DNA of 64,000 nt from Cyclaneusma minus (Eukaryota; Ascomycota; Leotiomycetes; Marthamycetales; Marthamycetaceae), in assembly GCA_037179335.1 (NCBI GenBank), contig JAKZHN010000063.1, positions 23,122-87,121 on the forward strand, in the 5' to 3' direction. Positions 20,921 to 32,578 of this stretch are shown here, in pieces. The position numbers and the translations under genes were made by a program. The first letter of the stretch is position 1. Each line of letters starts with the position of its first letter. The notes under the pieces were generated by a model. That model saw only the letters and a program-made list of their open reading frames with translations, made no database searches and was not told the DNA's origin.

Positions 20921-22240
20921 TCATCGCTCGTACGTACGATGCTCGAATTCCCCTCCATCGTCCCTTTCGCGAAAGTTCCACTCGTCCAAAAATATCGCCT
21001 GCAACTCCTTCGCCGCTACAGATCTTGCTTCTGTGCCGACAGCCGCCTCCTCCTCCTCCTCATCCATATCGCCATCAGTGAAGAGTCTCTCCGGGAGACT
21101 CAACTTCTCCCCAAAAGCAGAGTCCGCCACCAATTTTCTCAAAAGAGACATACGCAGATACTTTCCAGGCATAGTCCACAACTCCCCCTTTTCACACCTC
21201 TCATGCAACTCCCGCCAACCCGGCCAATTCTCCTCCTTCGCCTTGACCATGCACACCCAATAATGCAGGTACAAGTAAGGTAACGAAGGGCGGCAATCAT
21301 TCTGAAACTTCAACTCCCTTCCATCAATATCACCAAACGTCTCCTCAATACCCGAACCCCTACCCGTCGATTGGTACTCTCTTAGTCTCTCATCCACAAG
21401 CAGAACCTTCAGCCCAAAAGCCCCTCCATCCTTCTCCACAGGCACCAGACAAAACAAATGAAGACCAAAACTTTGCTGAAGGTGATCTTCCATTGGAATA
21501 CCATTCCCCACCCCCCACATGTGCTCCCATCCATCGCCACCAAACAAGCATCCCATAGTTTCACAACCAATTCTATACGGCACTATATGCGCCGTCCCCA
21601 TATCCCCATACCTCACATAACGTGCGAAAATCGGCTCCCAGATCTCATGTTTCGTCTGCCAGTCAGGCGTATAATAGCAATAAACACTATTTTCCCACAA
21701 TTCCCTTTCCCTCTCAGCATCGACTTTGTTGAGAAAAAGCAGCGAGTCGAGAACTCTCAGAAACGGTCGTCCTTCCGGTAAAGTCATATCTCTATGCAAA
21801 CACTCGACCGCACGTAACAGCCTCTGTCGTCCACGCCCAGGCAAAAACGCAACATTGCCTGCTACAATCCTGCGGCATTTCGCCCTTGAGTTGTTCATAG
21901 CGGCCCAGAAATCTCTCTCCCTAATACTCCCCACTTCCCTATTCTCCACCATGAATTTCTGGTATTCCAAATGCCAGCGCAGTATGAAATTTCGATGTTT
22001 TTCGACGGTGGCGAGGAAGTAGTCTGCCATTGCGTGCTTCGATTGTGGGGGAGCTTGCATGATTGCTTCCATTTTGTCTTTTAGGGATTTCAAGAGGCCT
22101 TCATGGGTTCGTAGTTTGGGACGCACCATGATAGAATGATAGGTTGAGCGGAGGGCGGGGGGAAGATCGACGTCCCAGGGATAGTTGTAAGCTGGGGATA
22201 TGGCTGTGAAGTGGTCTTCGATGCTGAGAATGTCGGCCAT
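20921..22240 (-). CDS. HNH-like fungal protein
   Basis: The single-exon product is 439 residues. The segment GTAHIVPYRIGCETMGCLFGG (residues about 215-235, quoted only in outline), followed by WGVGNGIPMEDHLQQSFG and LHLFCLVPV, matches the second half of the HNH_2-type domain common in fungal proteins. In that domain AHI-P and NG-L-x-H-x-F carry metal and catalytic residues. The usual first half (a C-x-x-C or RD-x-x-RC segment) is weak; only VYCYYTPDW precedes. The catalytic histidine in AHIVP is present, but the domain may be degenerate. The N-terminal 130 residues are helical and unassigned. There is an acidic run (DMDEEEEE) near the C-terminus. Function is unknown; relatives are numerous and highly variable in Pezizomycotina. 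Confidence 0.75.
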   Translation of the reverse strand: MADILSIEDHFTAISPAYNYPWDVDLPPALRSTYHSIMVRPKLRTHEGLLKSLKDKMEAIMQAPPQSKHAMADYFLATVEKHRNFILRWHLEYQKFMVENREVGSIRERDFWAAMNNSRAKCRRIVAGNVAFLPGRGRQRLLRAVECLHRDMTLPEGRPFLRVLDSLLFLNKVDAERERELWENSVYCYYTPDWQTKHEIWEPIFARYVRYGDMGTAHIVPYRIGCETMGCLFGGDGWEHMWGVGNGIPMEDHLQQSFGLHLFCLVPVEKDGGAFGLKVLLVDERLREYQSTGRGSGIEETFGDIDGRELKFQNDCRPSLPYLYLHYWVCMVKAKEENWPGWRELHERCEKGELWTMPGKYLRMSLLRKLVADSAFGEKLSLPERLFTDGDMDEEEEEAAVGTEARSVAAKELQAIFLDEWNFRERDDGGEFEHRTYER

Positions 22241-22955
22241 GGTTTTCTGGGGGTGGGTGCGAAATTTGGGTGGAGAGAACGATTGAGTGGAAATAGTTCA
22301 AGTGATTGAATCGTCGAAACAAAATTGTTGTCTTGAGAATTTCGCGGTCGATGGGGTTTGGCGGTTCGAAGCAGGAAGAGGAAGGGGGAAAGAAGAGGAA
22401 AAGATCAATCTGATCCCCTTTTATTTCAGTTGCAGCAGGCAGCTCCAGAGTGTCCCGAATCACTCGGGCTAAGAAGAAAGAAAAACCATGGACCATGGTT
22501 GAGAAACCATGAACCATGGTGGAGAAGTACCGTGAGCCGCAGAGACCAATCCAACAAACCATAGTACAAGAACATATGGATACCCAAGACACCAAGATAG
22601 GCCACGTTTTCAAATTTCAACTCATAACAGGCCTGCATTTTGCAGTTGCTGTGAGACGGAAAAGCCTCTGCTGTCTGAAAATCGTATCCTTCTCATTCGT
22701 ACCGTCGTAAAACCCTATGTAGCGATGTAGTTGTTATGTAAGTCAACGCCAGCGCCCTCCATGTATTCCCTATCCCGCCCGTTTCCCAGTCTTAATCGCG
22801 CCTCAGTAAAACGCCATATGCAATGAACCTAGCCACGCAATATAACCAAGTCATACCTCCCAGTCTCCCGGTCTCCGATATCCACATCCTTGATCCAGTA
22901 TCCACAGCCGCTCGCCGAGTCGCCAGTACCCAGCCCTCCCTGAAGAACGCGAGCC
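22241..22955. other. Intergenic region with a CCATGG palindrome repeat
   Basis: This is the promoter side of the HNH-like gene and the 3' flank of the hydrolase gene. At 22480-22521 two 21-bp direct repeats carry ACCATGG palindromes. No gene is recognised. Confidence 0.45.
22480..22521. repeat. Tandem 21-bp repeat with CCATGG palindromes
   Basis: The copies at 22480-22500 and 22501-22521 match at 18 of 21 positions and have the form GARAAACCATGRACCATGGTK. Each contains overlapping ACCATGGT palindromes. It lies about 240 bp upstream of the HNH-like start codon. Confidence 0.65.
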
Positions 22956-25615
22956 CTACAGCTTCGACCGTACAGCCTCCAATCGAAACTTTACATCCTT
23001 CAGCACCTTCGTACTCGGCTTCCACTCATCGAACTGCCCCAACAAGTCCGCACTCTCCTGGCTTAGCTCTGTCTTCACCACATCTTCTTCCAGCAAGCCG
23101 CGGATACTCCATGGTAGCATGTATGGATTGGGGTTTGTGGGGATTTCGTAGCGTTGGACGTGTAGCGGGACGTCGCCCATGGAGGTGCTTTCGAGGGCGA
23201 ATTCAATTGCCAGGCTGAGTTTTCGTTAGATCGCTTTGATATTTATCGAAGAAGTGAGGCATTGGGTGACGGGGGAGAGCGGGGGATGGCATGAAGAAAA
23301 AGGGGCCAGGGGAAGCATCAGGTCAGACGTACTCATAGACTTGAAGGTCGTGATAAAGGCTGGAGTGGCCTTCGCCGGTGTATAAGCTGCCAGCCAAAGG
23401 AGCGGAGAGCTCGCGGATCAGGCCGTGGTCGGAAACACCCAGATTTCGCAGTTTGAGGGCGAAGCCGACCAGGTGGGCGATAAAATCAGGGGCGTGGATG
23501 CGGCCGTCCACGAAGACGGCGCGGAAGATGTAGGGGTGGTTGACAGTTGAGAAAATTGAGGACTCGAGAGAAACCAGTTGGTCGTCGATGCTCCCACAAT
23601 AGGTGATACGGACGCCGAATTTGGTGGCCGCTCGCAAGGACGCTATGTACTTCTGAGAGACCTCAGAGTCAGGATAGGCGAAGTCAAATAGTTCGGCCGC
23701 GGAGCCTGTGAGAAACTTGGACTTGTAGTCGGCAAAAGGGCCTAGAGACACTCCTGCCATAGCACAAACTCCGATTCGAGCCGAGTTTACCACGCCAAAC
23801 TCGATCAGCTTTGCCACCAGCATCATGGATACAGGAACTCCCTGCGAATGGCAGGCTATTAGGATGAAGTCGGCATTGCGAACGTGATCAATCCAGTTCA
23901 GAAGCAGCCTCCATAAATTCTCCACCCTCTCGCTAATCTTGCCTTCTCCTTCCAGAGCAACCTTCTCAACCTCGATATCAATGTCTGGCTGGTTTTTCTC
24001 TGCCCACTTTTTGATACTTGTTGCGGCATGATTGGCAAACCGAATTGATGTCCCAGTAGGCTGTCCAATGACTGTGCGAAGGTAAGTAGCGGGAAAGAGT
24101 CCGTGTACTCCTATTGCCACGGCCTTCTTGATTCTGGGTCTTTCTTCGCTGATGTGTACGTGTCGGGGTGGCGGTTGATGGCTACGCAAAAGCATTCTAG
24201 CTAATTGTTGGATGATTGAGGGGTTTTCCACTAGATGGTAAGTACTCCTGAATGAAGGTAGCAAAAGGTTGGGAGGTAGGGGTTTTGAAGGAGCCGGACT
24301 TGATGTGGGAGTATATCCCGTGAGTGTCTTTGATCTGCCCCTCTTGGCTGGCTCTGGTTGTTGTTCTTCGGGGACCGTTGCGGGCTTGGGAGCATCCTGA
24401 GATGTGTCACCTGCGATTGCAATTTCTCCTGTCTCTTTCGAATCTTTGGTTTCCCTTGACCAGAACGCCCAACTCGAATTAGATCCGGAGTCGGTGACTT
24501 TGTGGGAAATTTGGGGTTCGTCTGGCATGGTATCATCCGGCTTGGATTCATCCGGCTTCACTTCAGGTACTATAGCCTGAGTTTCCTCGGCTTCTGGCAG
24601 CGTCGTCGTGCTGCCGAGGGGCCATATCCCGAACCAAGTATTGCGTCGATGGTGACCAGCAGCAACAGACCTGACGGACTCAGAGGTAGCGGCGGGTCCT
24701 GGAGCAGGACCTGATTGTTCGTCTGCGGGCTTTTGATCGGTATTCTTGTTTTCAACGGTTTTGCTGTCCGTGATCTTTTTGTCCGTAGACTTCTTGTCCG
24801 TAGTTTTACTTTCGGCAGGTGGTGCCTCACTCGCTGCCTCCACTGGCTCTGCCACTTGCGGAGCTGATGCAAACGACTCTCCACTAGAGTCACGGACTAT
24901 ATCGCGAAGTACTGGCTTTCCCAGCCAGCCTAGCCATGTCGAAGACCTACGTCGTTGATGCTCACAAGGTTCTTTATTCCCCGCCGCGGGACCTGTAGAT
25001 GCAGTATCTTCTGATTCCCGTGTGTCCGCCGGAGCTTCATCTGCTGGAGCGTCGGGTTTCTTTGTAGATTCGGTATCGGTATTCCCGTTTTCAACAGCAG
25101 GTGCTGTTTTTGACTTGTCCTTAGGGTCGGCCTCTGACTGATTCAGTCCCAGTTTACTTCTGCTCGTCCGGACAGAACTTGGCCTGGATGAGGCGGAGCT
25201 ATCGGCTGATCGAGAGTCAAATCGCGAGAGGTCGACAGTAGAGGAGCCATCGTTCTTAGGTTTGTCGGCGAGAATGGATTCGCGGGCCACCGAAGTTGAG
25301 GCTCTAGATTTCTGTAGACGGGGCCATGTGCCGCCATCCCAGCCACGGATAGATGATCTCTACAACACAGCAATCAGCTTTTGAGGTTGAAGCTGGGACG
25401 GCAGAAAGTACCTTGGACAGTTTATTATCTTCAGACTTCAGCTTCTTTGCGTCCTTGGCGTCTTTTGGCGCAGCGGAGTCGTCTCGTGAACGCTTCATCT
25501 CGGGCGAGTCATTGTTGTCTGCTTCAGGCTGGTCATCGGTCGTCTTCGCGTCGGCAGCAGGCTGGGGAGCCGGCTGAGCCTTTTCAGCCTTCTTCTTTTG
25601 CTTCCTGGAGCCCAT
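22956..25615 (-). CDS. YMC020W-like alpha/beta hydrolase
   Basis: The model is complement(join(22956..23214,23333..25359,25412..25615)), 829 residues. The introns (118 and 52 nt) have GTACGT and GTACTT donors with CTCAG and TGTAG acceptors, and preserve frame. The first 68 residues are K/A/D-rich (MGSRKQKKKAEKAQ). A long disordered region follows with spaced tryptophan motifs (GTWPRLQ, TWLGWLGKP, TWFGIWPLG, SWAFWSRE). The C-terminal ~450 residues form an alpha/beta-hydrolase domain with IGVHGLFP near its start and the nucleophile elbow ACHSQGVP (Ser about residue 571). This architecture matches the fungal YMC020W-like alpha/beta hydrolases. The substrate is unknown. It is divergent from RRP5, with 880 bp between starts. 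Confidence 0.87.
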
Positions 25616-26495
25616 TTAAGTCGGTATCTGGCATAGAAGAGTCAAGTTTCTTGATTTTACGGGGTGGTGGGCTGGGGCAAAAAGACTACTTGAGGTAGAC
25701 TGGTAGTTGATTCGGTACCGTCGATCTGCATCTCACATGCACGTCTGCCTTCGTACCCCACGGGCCAGATCCCTCTGACGTATGTGTCAGCGGTGGAGAC
25801 GTCCGTTTTTAGTACATGTACTGAGCGATTAAAGTGTTTGAAAGCTGGATGCATTTCTGCCATCGTCAGTAATTCTTTTGGAAATAATGCCACGCTTTTG
25901 TTAAATGTGTCACGAATTTACTTTTTGAGCTGTTCCAGATTGGCCAATATCCCCAGACCCTTGCACACCCATGAAAGCGTCCAAAGGAACAATAGGAAGC
26001 TTTGTTAAGCAAATGTACATTGGAAAATGAGTTTACACAGCCAAAGAGCGGTTGAAAGTAGAAGTCGGTTTGGCACTATTTATTTTCCAAATGAAATAGG
26101 CTTGATGGCCCAAAATGGAGTCGAGGTAGGAAACGGGCCAAGTGTAGGTCGAATAGGGGTACTTGACACGGCAAGATCCTTCCAAAGACTCGCCATAGTA
26201 GTGCATGAGACTGGCCTCCAGAACTCAGGTCGTTTCTGTTGTTTCGCTGGTCACCGCAACAGTTTGTGAAGGTGATAGCGCGCGGATGCGATTTCAAGAA
26301 AGCTCAGCGCCGCTGTTAGGCTGTGGCGTTCCGACTGCCGATCGCAGGCTAAGTGGCTAGTGCTCGAGAACCCCCCACCACCAGGATAAAAGTTTGGCCG
26401 ACTGAACTTATCGAAAATTATTCTGAAGCAAAAAGTAAAAGTATCGCCTCGGATCTGCGCCATTGCCATCTTGTCGCCGACCAACATCAAACATC
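25616..26495. promoter_or_regulatory. Divergent promoter region, hydrolase gene and RRP5
   Basis: The 880 bp between the two start codons contain only short ORFs without motifs. Both promoters must lie here. No specific regulatory site is identified with confidence. Confidence 0.45.
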
Positions 26496-29400
26496 ATGTC
26501 TGCGGTCAAGAGAAAGAATGCGCCGAGCAATGACTCGTTCATGCGCTCCAAGAAGACCGACAATTCCGATGCGCGACCCTCGAAGAAAGCACGACAAGAG
26601 GCTCCCGATGCAAAGGCCGACAGACCAAATGTTCCTCAGAAACTGACCCAGAACTCCAAGATTCAGAAGCCGAAGGAGGAAGAGGTTGCATTTCCTCGAG
26701 GAGGCGCAAGTGTTTTGACGCCGCTGGAACACAAGCAGATCCAGATCGAGGCCACCCGCGATGTCCTTTTCGAACAGGAAAATGCTGCGAAATCGAAGGA
26801 GCCATCTAAGAAATCCAAGAGCAAGAAGAAGGGAAAGAACACTGTCGAAGAGGCGGACCCCGAGGATGCAATCAAAATTGAAAGTCTCAGTTACAAGGTG
26901 TGTTATCCTCTGATGCTTTGTTATGGGACAAAACTAATTGACGTCTCAGCGAATACTCCCCGGATCCATGGTGCTCGGTCAAGTCTCCAGAATTAACGCT
27001 CACGACGTAACCCTGACTCTGCCAAACAATCTCGTGGGATACGTTCCGATCACAGCCATCTCCGACAAATTCACATCGAGAGTGGAAGCCTTGCTGGCTG
27101 AAGAAGACAGCGAGGAGGACGACGCCGAAGATGACGAGGAGAAATCCAAGGACGATGTCGATCTCGAATCCATGTTCACCGTGGGCCAATATCTACGTGC
27201 CTATGTTGTATCCACTCACGACGAACCGTCCTCGGGCGTCGGGTCTGGAAAGCGGAGAATTGAGCTCTCACTTCACCCCGAGCTTACGAATTCCGGTCTT
27301 TCGAGCAACGAACTGGTTGTCAACAACATATTTATGGCATCCGTCGTCAGTGTCGAAGATCACGGTCTCGTCATGGACCTTGGATTGAAGGACAAGTCGA
27401 TCAAGGGATTCATGTCTTCCAAGGAAGTCGGTTTCGACGTTAACGCTGCTGAAGTACCCGAAGGAGCTGTATTCATGTGTATCATTACGGGCCTGAGTAG
27501 CAACGGCAAGATCGTCAAGCTGTCTGCGGACAAACAGAAACTCGGAAACCTGAAGAAGACGAACTTCCTAGCTTCGGCGCCTACCATTGATGCATTCCTT
27601 CCTGGAACAGCTGCGGAGGTCCTCATATCAGATGTCACGAATAAGGGCATCATTGGAAAAGTCATGGGGAGTCTTGATGTGACGGCAGACTTGTTACATT
27701 CTGGAATTGGCCAAGGTGGCAAGGAACTGGAGAAACGACTCAAGATTGGAAGCAAAATCAAGTGCAGAATCGTCTGCACGTTTCCCAACAGCGAGCCTCG
27801 CAAACTGGGAGTGTCCCTGCTGGAGCATGTCTTGACATTGACTCCAAAGCAGGTACCAAACGAAGGCCAGAAGGTGGACCCCTTGTCCGTGCTTCCTCTG
27901 TCCAAGATTATTGAAGAAGTTACCGTTTGCAAGGTGGTTCCATCTCTCGGACTTTTCGTTGATGTCGGTGTCAAGGGTGTTTCTGGTTTTGTTCACATCT
28001 CGCGAGTCCAGGATACCAAGATCGAATCTTTAGGCGAGAACGAAGGCCCTTACAAACTGGATTCCGTCCATCGTGGTCGGGTTGTTGGCTACAACTCTGT
28101 TGACGGCATCTATCTTCTTTCACTTGAGAAGAAGGTCCTCGAACAGCCCTTCCTCCGTGTTGAGGACGTCGAGGTCGGCGCAATTGTCAAGGGCACGGTG
28201 GAGAAGCTGATAGTCAACAAATCTGGCATTGGCGGACTGCTAGTCAACATTGCCGATGGTATCAGCGGACTCGTGCCAGAAACCCATCTAGCTGACATAC
28301 AACTGCTTCATCCGGAAAAGAAGTTCAAACCAGGCACGTCGGTTAAGGCCAGAGTATTGTCGGTGGATCCTGAGAAAAGACAAATTCGCTTGACCCTGAA
28401 GAAGACTCTGGTCAATGCTGAGGCAGCACCGTTCAAGTCCTACGCCGAAATCTCGCCTGGCATGCAAAGCCCCGGAACCATCGTCAACATTGTCAATTCC
28501 GGTGCCGTGATTCAGTTCTACGGGCCGGTCCGCGGTTTCCTTCCAGTTTCTCAGATGAGCGAGGCTTTTATTGAAGACCCGCGTCAGCACTTCAGAAACG
28601 GTCAGGTCGTTAACGTCAATGTGCTGGATGTGGATCCGGAAAGTGGACGCATGACAGTTTCTTGCAAAGATCCGTCAGCCTTTGGACCTGAGCAAAAGAA
28701 AGCATTGGAATCTCTCAAAATTGGTGGGCTTGTCTCTGCTAAGGTCACGGAAAAGTCGAGCGGTGATATTTCACTTGAACTCACCGGTTCCAACCTACGA
28801 GCAACCTTGCCTGTTGGTCACCTCACCGACGGATCTGAGACTAAGAATACCAGCGCCTTGAAGACTATTCGAGTCGGACAGACGTTAAACGACCTTCTGG
28901 TCCTGGAGAAACGTGAAAACCAGCGGGTTATCATTTTAACCAAGAAGCCAAGTTTGCTGAAGGCTGCAAAATTACAGACCCTGATACGGGACTTTGGCGA
29001 TGTCAAGGAAAACCGAGTGGTACATGGTTTTGTCCAGAATATCACACTATCTTCGGTTTTCGTGGGATTCGGAGGCTCTGTGACTGGTCTCCTTCCAAAA
29101 GCCAAACTTTCGGACGAGGCTCTGAGCTTGCCAGATTTTGGTCTCCGCCGTCTGCAGTCACTGACTGTCAAGGTCATTTCAGTGGATCATGACTTGCGAC
29201 GATTTGTCTTGTCCGCTCGCGATGTCAACGTATCCGCATCTGAATCGGAAGTTCAGCAACCACAAGCATCGTCTGCTGGACCCGGGCTTGCTGCCGTCAA
29301 ACCTGTTGATGCAGCGATATCTTCCACGGCAGACCTGGCTCCAGGGAAATTGACGAGTGCAAAGATTACATCTGTCAAGGAAACCCAGATCAATGTGCAG

Positions 29401-32043
29401 CTTGCCGAGAACATCAGCGGTCGAGTGGACGTATCTCAGGTCTTCGACAAATGGGAAGATATCAAGGATCGCAAGCATCCACTGCAGAAGTTTAGCAAAG
29501 ACCAAGTTATTCAGGTTCGAGTACTTGGTGTTCACGACGCCCGTAACCACCGCTTCCTACCGATCACTCACCGCGCTGGTAAAAACGTGGTCTTCGAACT
29601 CTCCGCAAAGCCAAGTGATCTTGAGGACGCCGATCGACCAGTACTCAGTCTCGATAAGCTCAAGGTTGACTCGGAATGGGTCGCATTTGTCAACAATGTT
29701 GGTGAAGACTGTCTCTGGGTCAACCTTGGACCTAATGTTCGCGGACGAATCGCTGCGTTGGATGTCACCGATGATGTTTCTCTACTACAGAGGCTAGAAG
29801 AGAGCTTCCCTGTGGGATCAGCACTTCGAGTACGAGTCAAGGGTGTTGATATCATGAATAACAAGTTAGATCTTACAGCAAGACGTGCTACCACAACCGC
29901 CAAGATTACCCTCGAGAGCTTGACGAAAGGATCCGTCTTGCCCGGGAAAGTTACAAAAGCAACCGAGAGACAAATATTGGTCCAGCTTACCCCAGAAATA
30001 GCTGGAGCTGTCAATCTTCCTGACTTTTCAGACGACTTCGATAAAGTTGACACTACGAAGTACAACAAGAACGACATCGTTCGAGTCTGCATTACTGATA
30101 TCGATGTTCCCAACAAGAAAGTCCGACTCTCTACTCGACCTTCCCGCGTGCTCAATTCTTCTCTGCCTGTCACAGACCCTGAGATTTTATCGTTGTCTCA
30201 ACTGAATAAGAACGACGTAGTCCGGGGTTTCGTCAAGCAAGTTTCGGACAAGGGCTTGTTCATTCACTTGGGAGGAGACGTCACTGCCTATGTACGAATT
30301 TCTGACATCTCCGACTCTTACATTAAGGAGTGGAAGGAGAAGTTCGAGGTTGGTCAGCTAGTCAAGGGCAAGGTCATTCTCGTTGATACCGCTACAAACC
30401 ATTTGCAACTCAGCTTGAAGGCCTCTGTCCTCGACAAGAACTACGTCGCACCACTCACATTCAATGACCTCGAGGTTGGCCAAATTGTTACCGGTAAGGT
30501 ACGCAAGGTAGAAGACTTTGGTGTTTTCATTGTCATCGACAACTCACAAAACGTGAGTGGCTTGTGCCATATGAGCCAGATGTCAGAGAAGCGTGTGAAC
30601 AATGTGAAGGAGCTCTACGGTGAAGGGGATGCGGTCAAAGCAAAGGTGCTCAAGCTCGATACTGAGAAGAGACGGATCAACCTTGGTATGAAAGCATCAT
30701 ACTTTGGAGATGCAGGGGAAAGTGATGAGGAGAGTGAGGATGATGATGCCGACGGAATGGAAGGTGTTGTTCTCGAGGGTGCAGAAAGCAGCGACGAGGA
30801 AGACGACGAGGACGGCGGAGTTGATTTGGACGACGCAGAAAGCTCGGATGAGGATGCTGCCGAAGAGGAGGACCGGGATTCCGACGAGGAGATGGAAGAC
30901 GCCCCTGCACCAGCTTCCACGGCACCTGGTCTCTCAACCGGTGGCTTCAACTGGTCCGGCGACATCGACGAAGCCTCGGACGGCAACTCCTCTGCTGAAG
31001 AGGACCTTGAGTCAGCACTTACCTCCAAAAAGGAAAAGAAGCGCAAGCGCAAGCCTGAAATCAAGATCGACAAGACCGGCGACCTTGACATCAATGGTCC
31101 CCAGACATCCAGCGACTTCGAGCGACTCTTGCTCGGACAGCCCGACTCCTCCCAGCTTTGGATTGAATACATGGCCTACTACCTCAAGCTAGGCGAGATT
31201 CCCCAGGCACGTGATATCGCCGAGCGTGCCATCAAGACGATCAACATCCGTGAGGAAACCGACAAGATGAATATGTGGATCGCACTGCTCAACTTGGAGA
31301 ACGCCTACGGCACGGACGAGACGGTGGATGCGGTGTTCAAGCGCGCTTGCCAATACAACGACGATCAGGAAATCCATGAGCGTCTTGCCAGCATTTACAT
31401 CCAGTCTGCCAAGCACGACGTAAGTCTTTCCCCGTTCCCCGAACATTTCCCCTGTCAATTTTTTCTTCCTTCGTCCCTCTCCTTTCTATGAATGTTTTCT
31501 TTACTAGAACGGAAAACTGATACAGCCATCATACAGAAAGCCGATACGCTCTTCCTAGCCATGACGAAGAAATACTCGCAATCACCCAACGTATGGTACA
31601 ACTACTTCCACTTCCTCATGACCTCCGGAAACGACGTAGCGCGCGCCCGAACCGAGCTCTCTCGAGCTCTCCAAGCCTTGCCTGCGCACGAGCATCTCCC
31701 TCTCACACTGAAATTTGCCGCACTGGAGTTCAACACCGAAGCCGGATCAGCCGAGCGCGGTCGCACAATCTTCGAAGGGCTGTTGGATGCCATGCCCAAG
31801 AGGCTCGACATTTGGAACCAGCTGCTCGATTTGGAAATCAAGCATGGCGAGAAGGACAATGTGCGACGGCTGTTTGAGCGGGTGGCGAAGAAGAGCGATG
31901 TCAAGGCAAAGGGCATGTTGGCGTGGTTTAAGCGCTGGAGAGAGTGGGAGCAGAAGCAGGGTGATAAGAAGAGGGTTGAGATGGTGGAGGTGAGAGCGAA
32001 GGCGTGGGTCGAGGAGAAGAAGGGGAAGAGTGGTGATGAGTGA
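26496..32043 (+). CDS. RRP5: rRNA biogenesis protein Rrp5
   Basis: The model is join(26496..26897,26950..31419,31537..32043), 1792 residues. The introns are 52 nt (GTGTGT, CTAAT, CTCAG) and 117 nt (GTAAGT, CTGAT, TACAG), both in phase 0. The N-terminus is lysine-rich and disordered. From about residue 140 to 1390 there is a long series of S1 RNA-binding repeats (for example PGSMVLGQVSRINAHDVTL and KNDVVRGFVKQVSDKGLFI), about twelve by eye. An acidic stretch at about 1391-1455 and a basic cluster (KKEKKRKRKPEIKI) precede the C-terminal HAT/TPR-like helical repeats (LWIEYMAYYLKLGEIPQAR, NVWYNYFHFLM). Rrp5 is a nucleolar factor needed for the early pre-rRNA cuts of both 18S and 5.8S pathways. 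The start ATG at 26496 agrees with the usual K-rich start. Shorter ORFs on either strand are shadows. Confidence 0.97.
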
Positions 32044-32477
32044 GGGAGGTTGTTAAATCCTACATAGGGGTGGCTTCTGATAAATGTTCTTTTTGTGTGT
32101 AGATTTGTTGAGGGCTTGAGACTCGATGCATGGGTCTTTGGGTGTTTGGGTTGGGATGGGCTCTTGGTAGCGTACCTAGGCTTTAAAAAGTTTCTGTTTC
32201 TTGACTTGAGTGTGTAAGGTACCTTGCTGTGCCTGTGTTGAAGGGATGAAGGCTGGTTGCAGCCATGGTCATCTAGCATAGCGACGATTAGAGTGATCAA
32301 CACTTGAAGACACAAATTCAAAAGTTAAAGTAGAGGTTTGAGCAATTTTCTGATCTCATTCTCCTTGTATGGTCGTAACTCGTACTAGACGTCGTCGCGT
32401 CAAGCAACTCCATGACCATGCTCCAAATCCAATGGCCTTTCTTGATCACTTGGAACTGCTTGTAATGACTAATGACC

Positions 32478-32578
32478 TCCCCTATTAACCATTTAGAGTA
32501 TTCAGAGTCACTTTTGAATATCTCTGATAGGTAGTGACGCACTTTCGATATTGGTAAATATTTGGAGTACTGGTCTCA
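32478..32578. repeat. Fourth array of the ~19-bp repeat family
   Basis: Units such as AGAGTATTCAGAGTCACTT and TTGAATATCTCTGATAGGT follow at 19-bp spacing. They resemble GAGTATTCCGAGTAATT units of the main array, but divergence is high, so membership is tentative. Confidence 0.45.
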
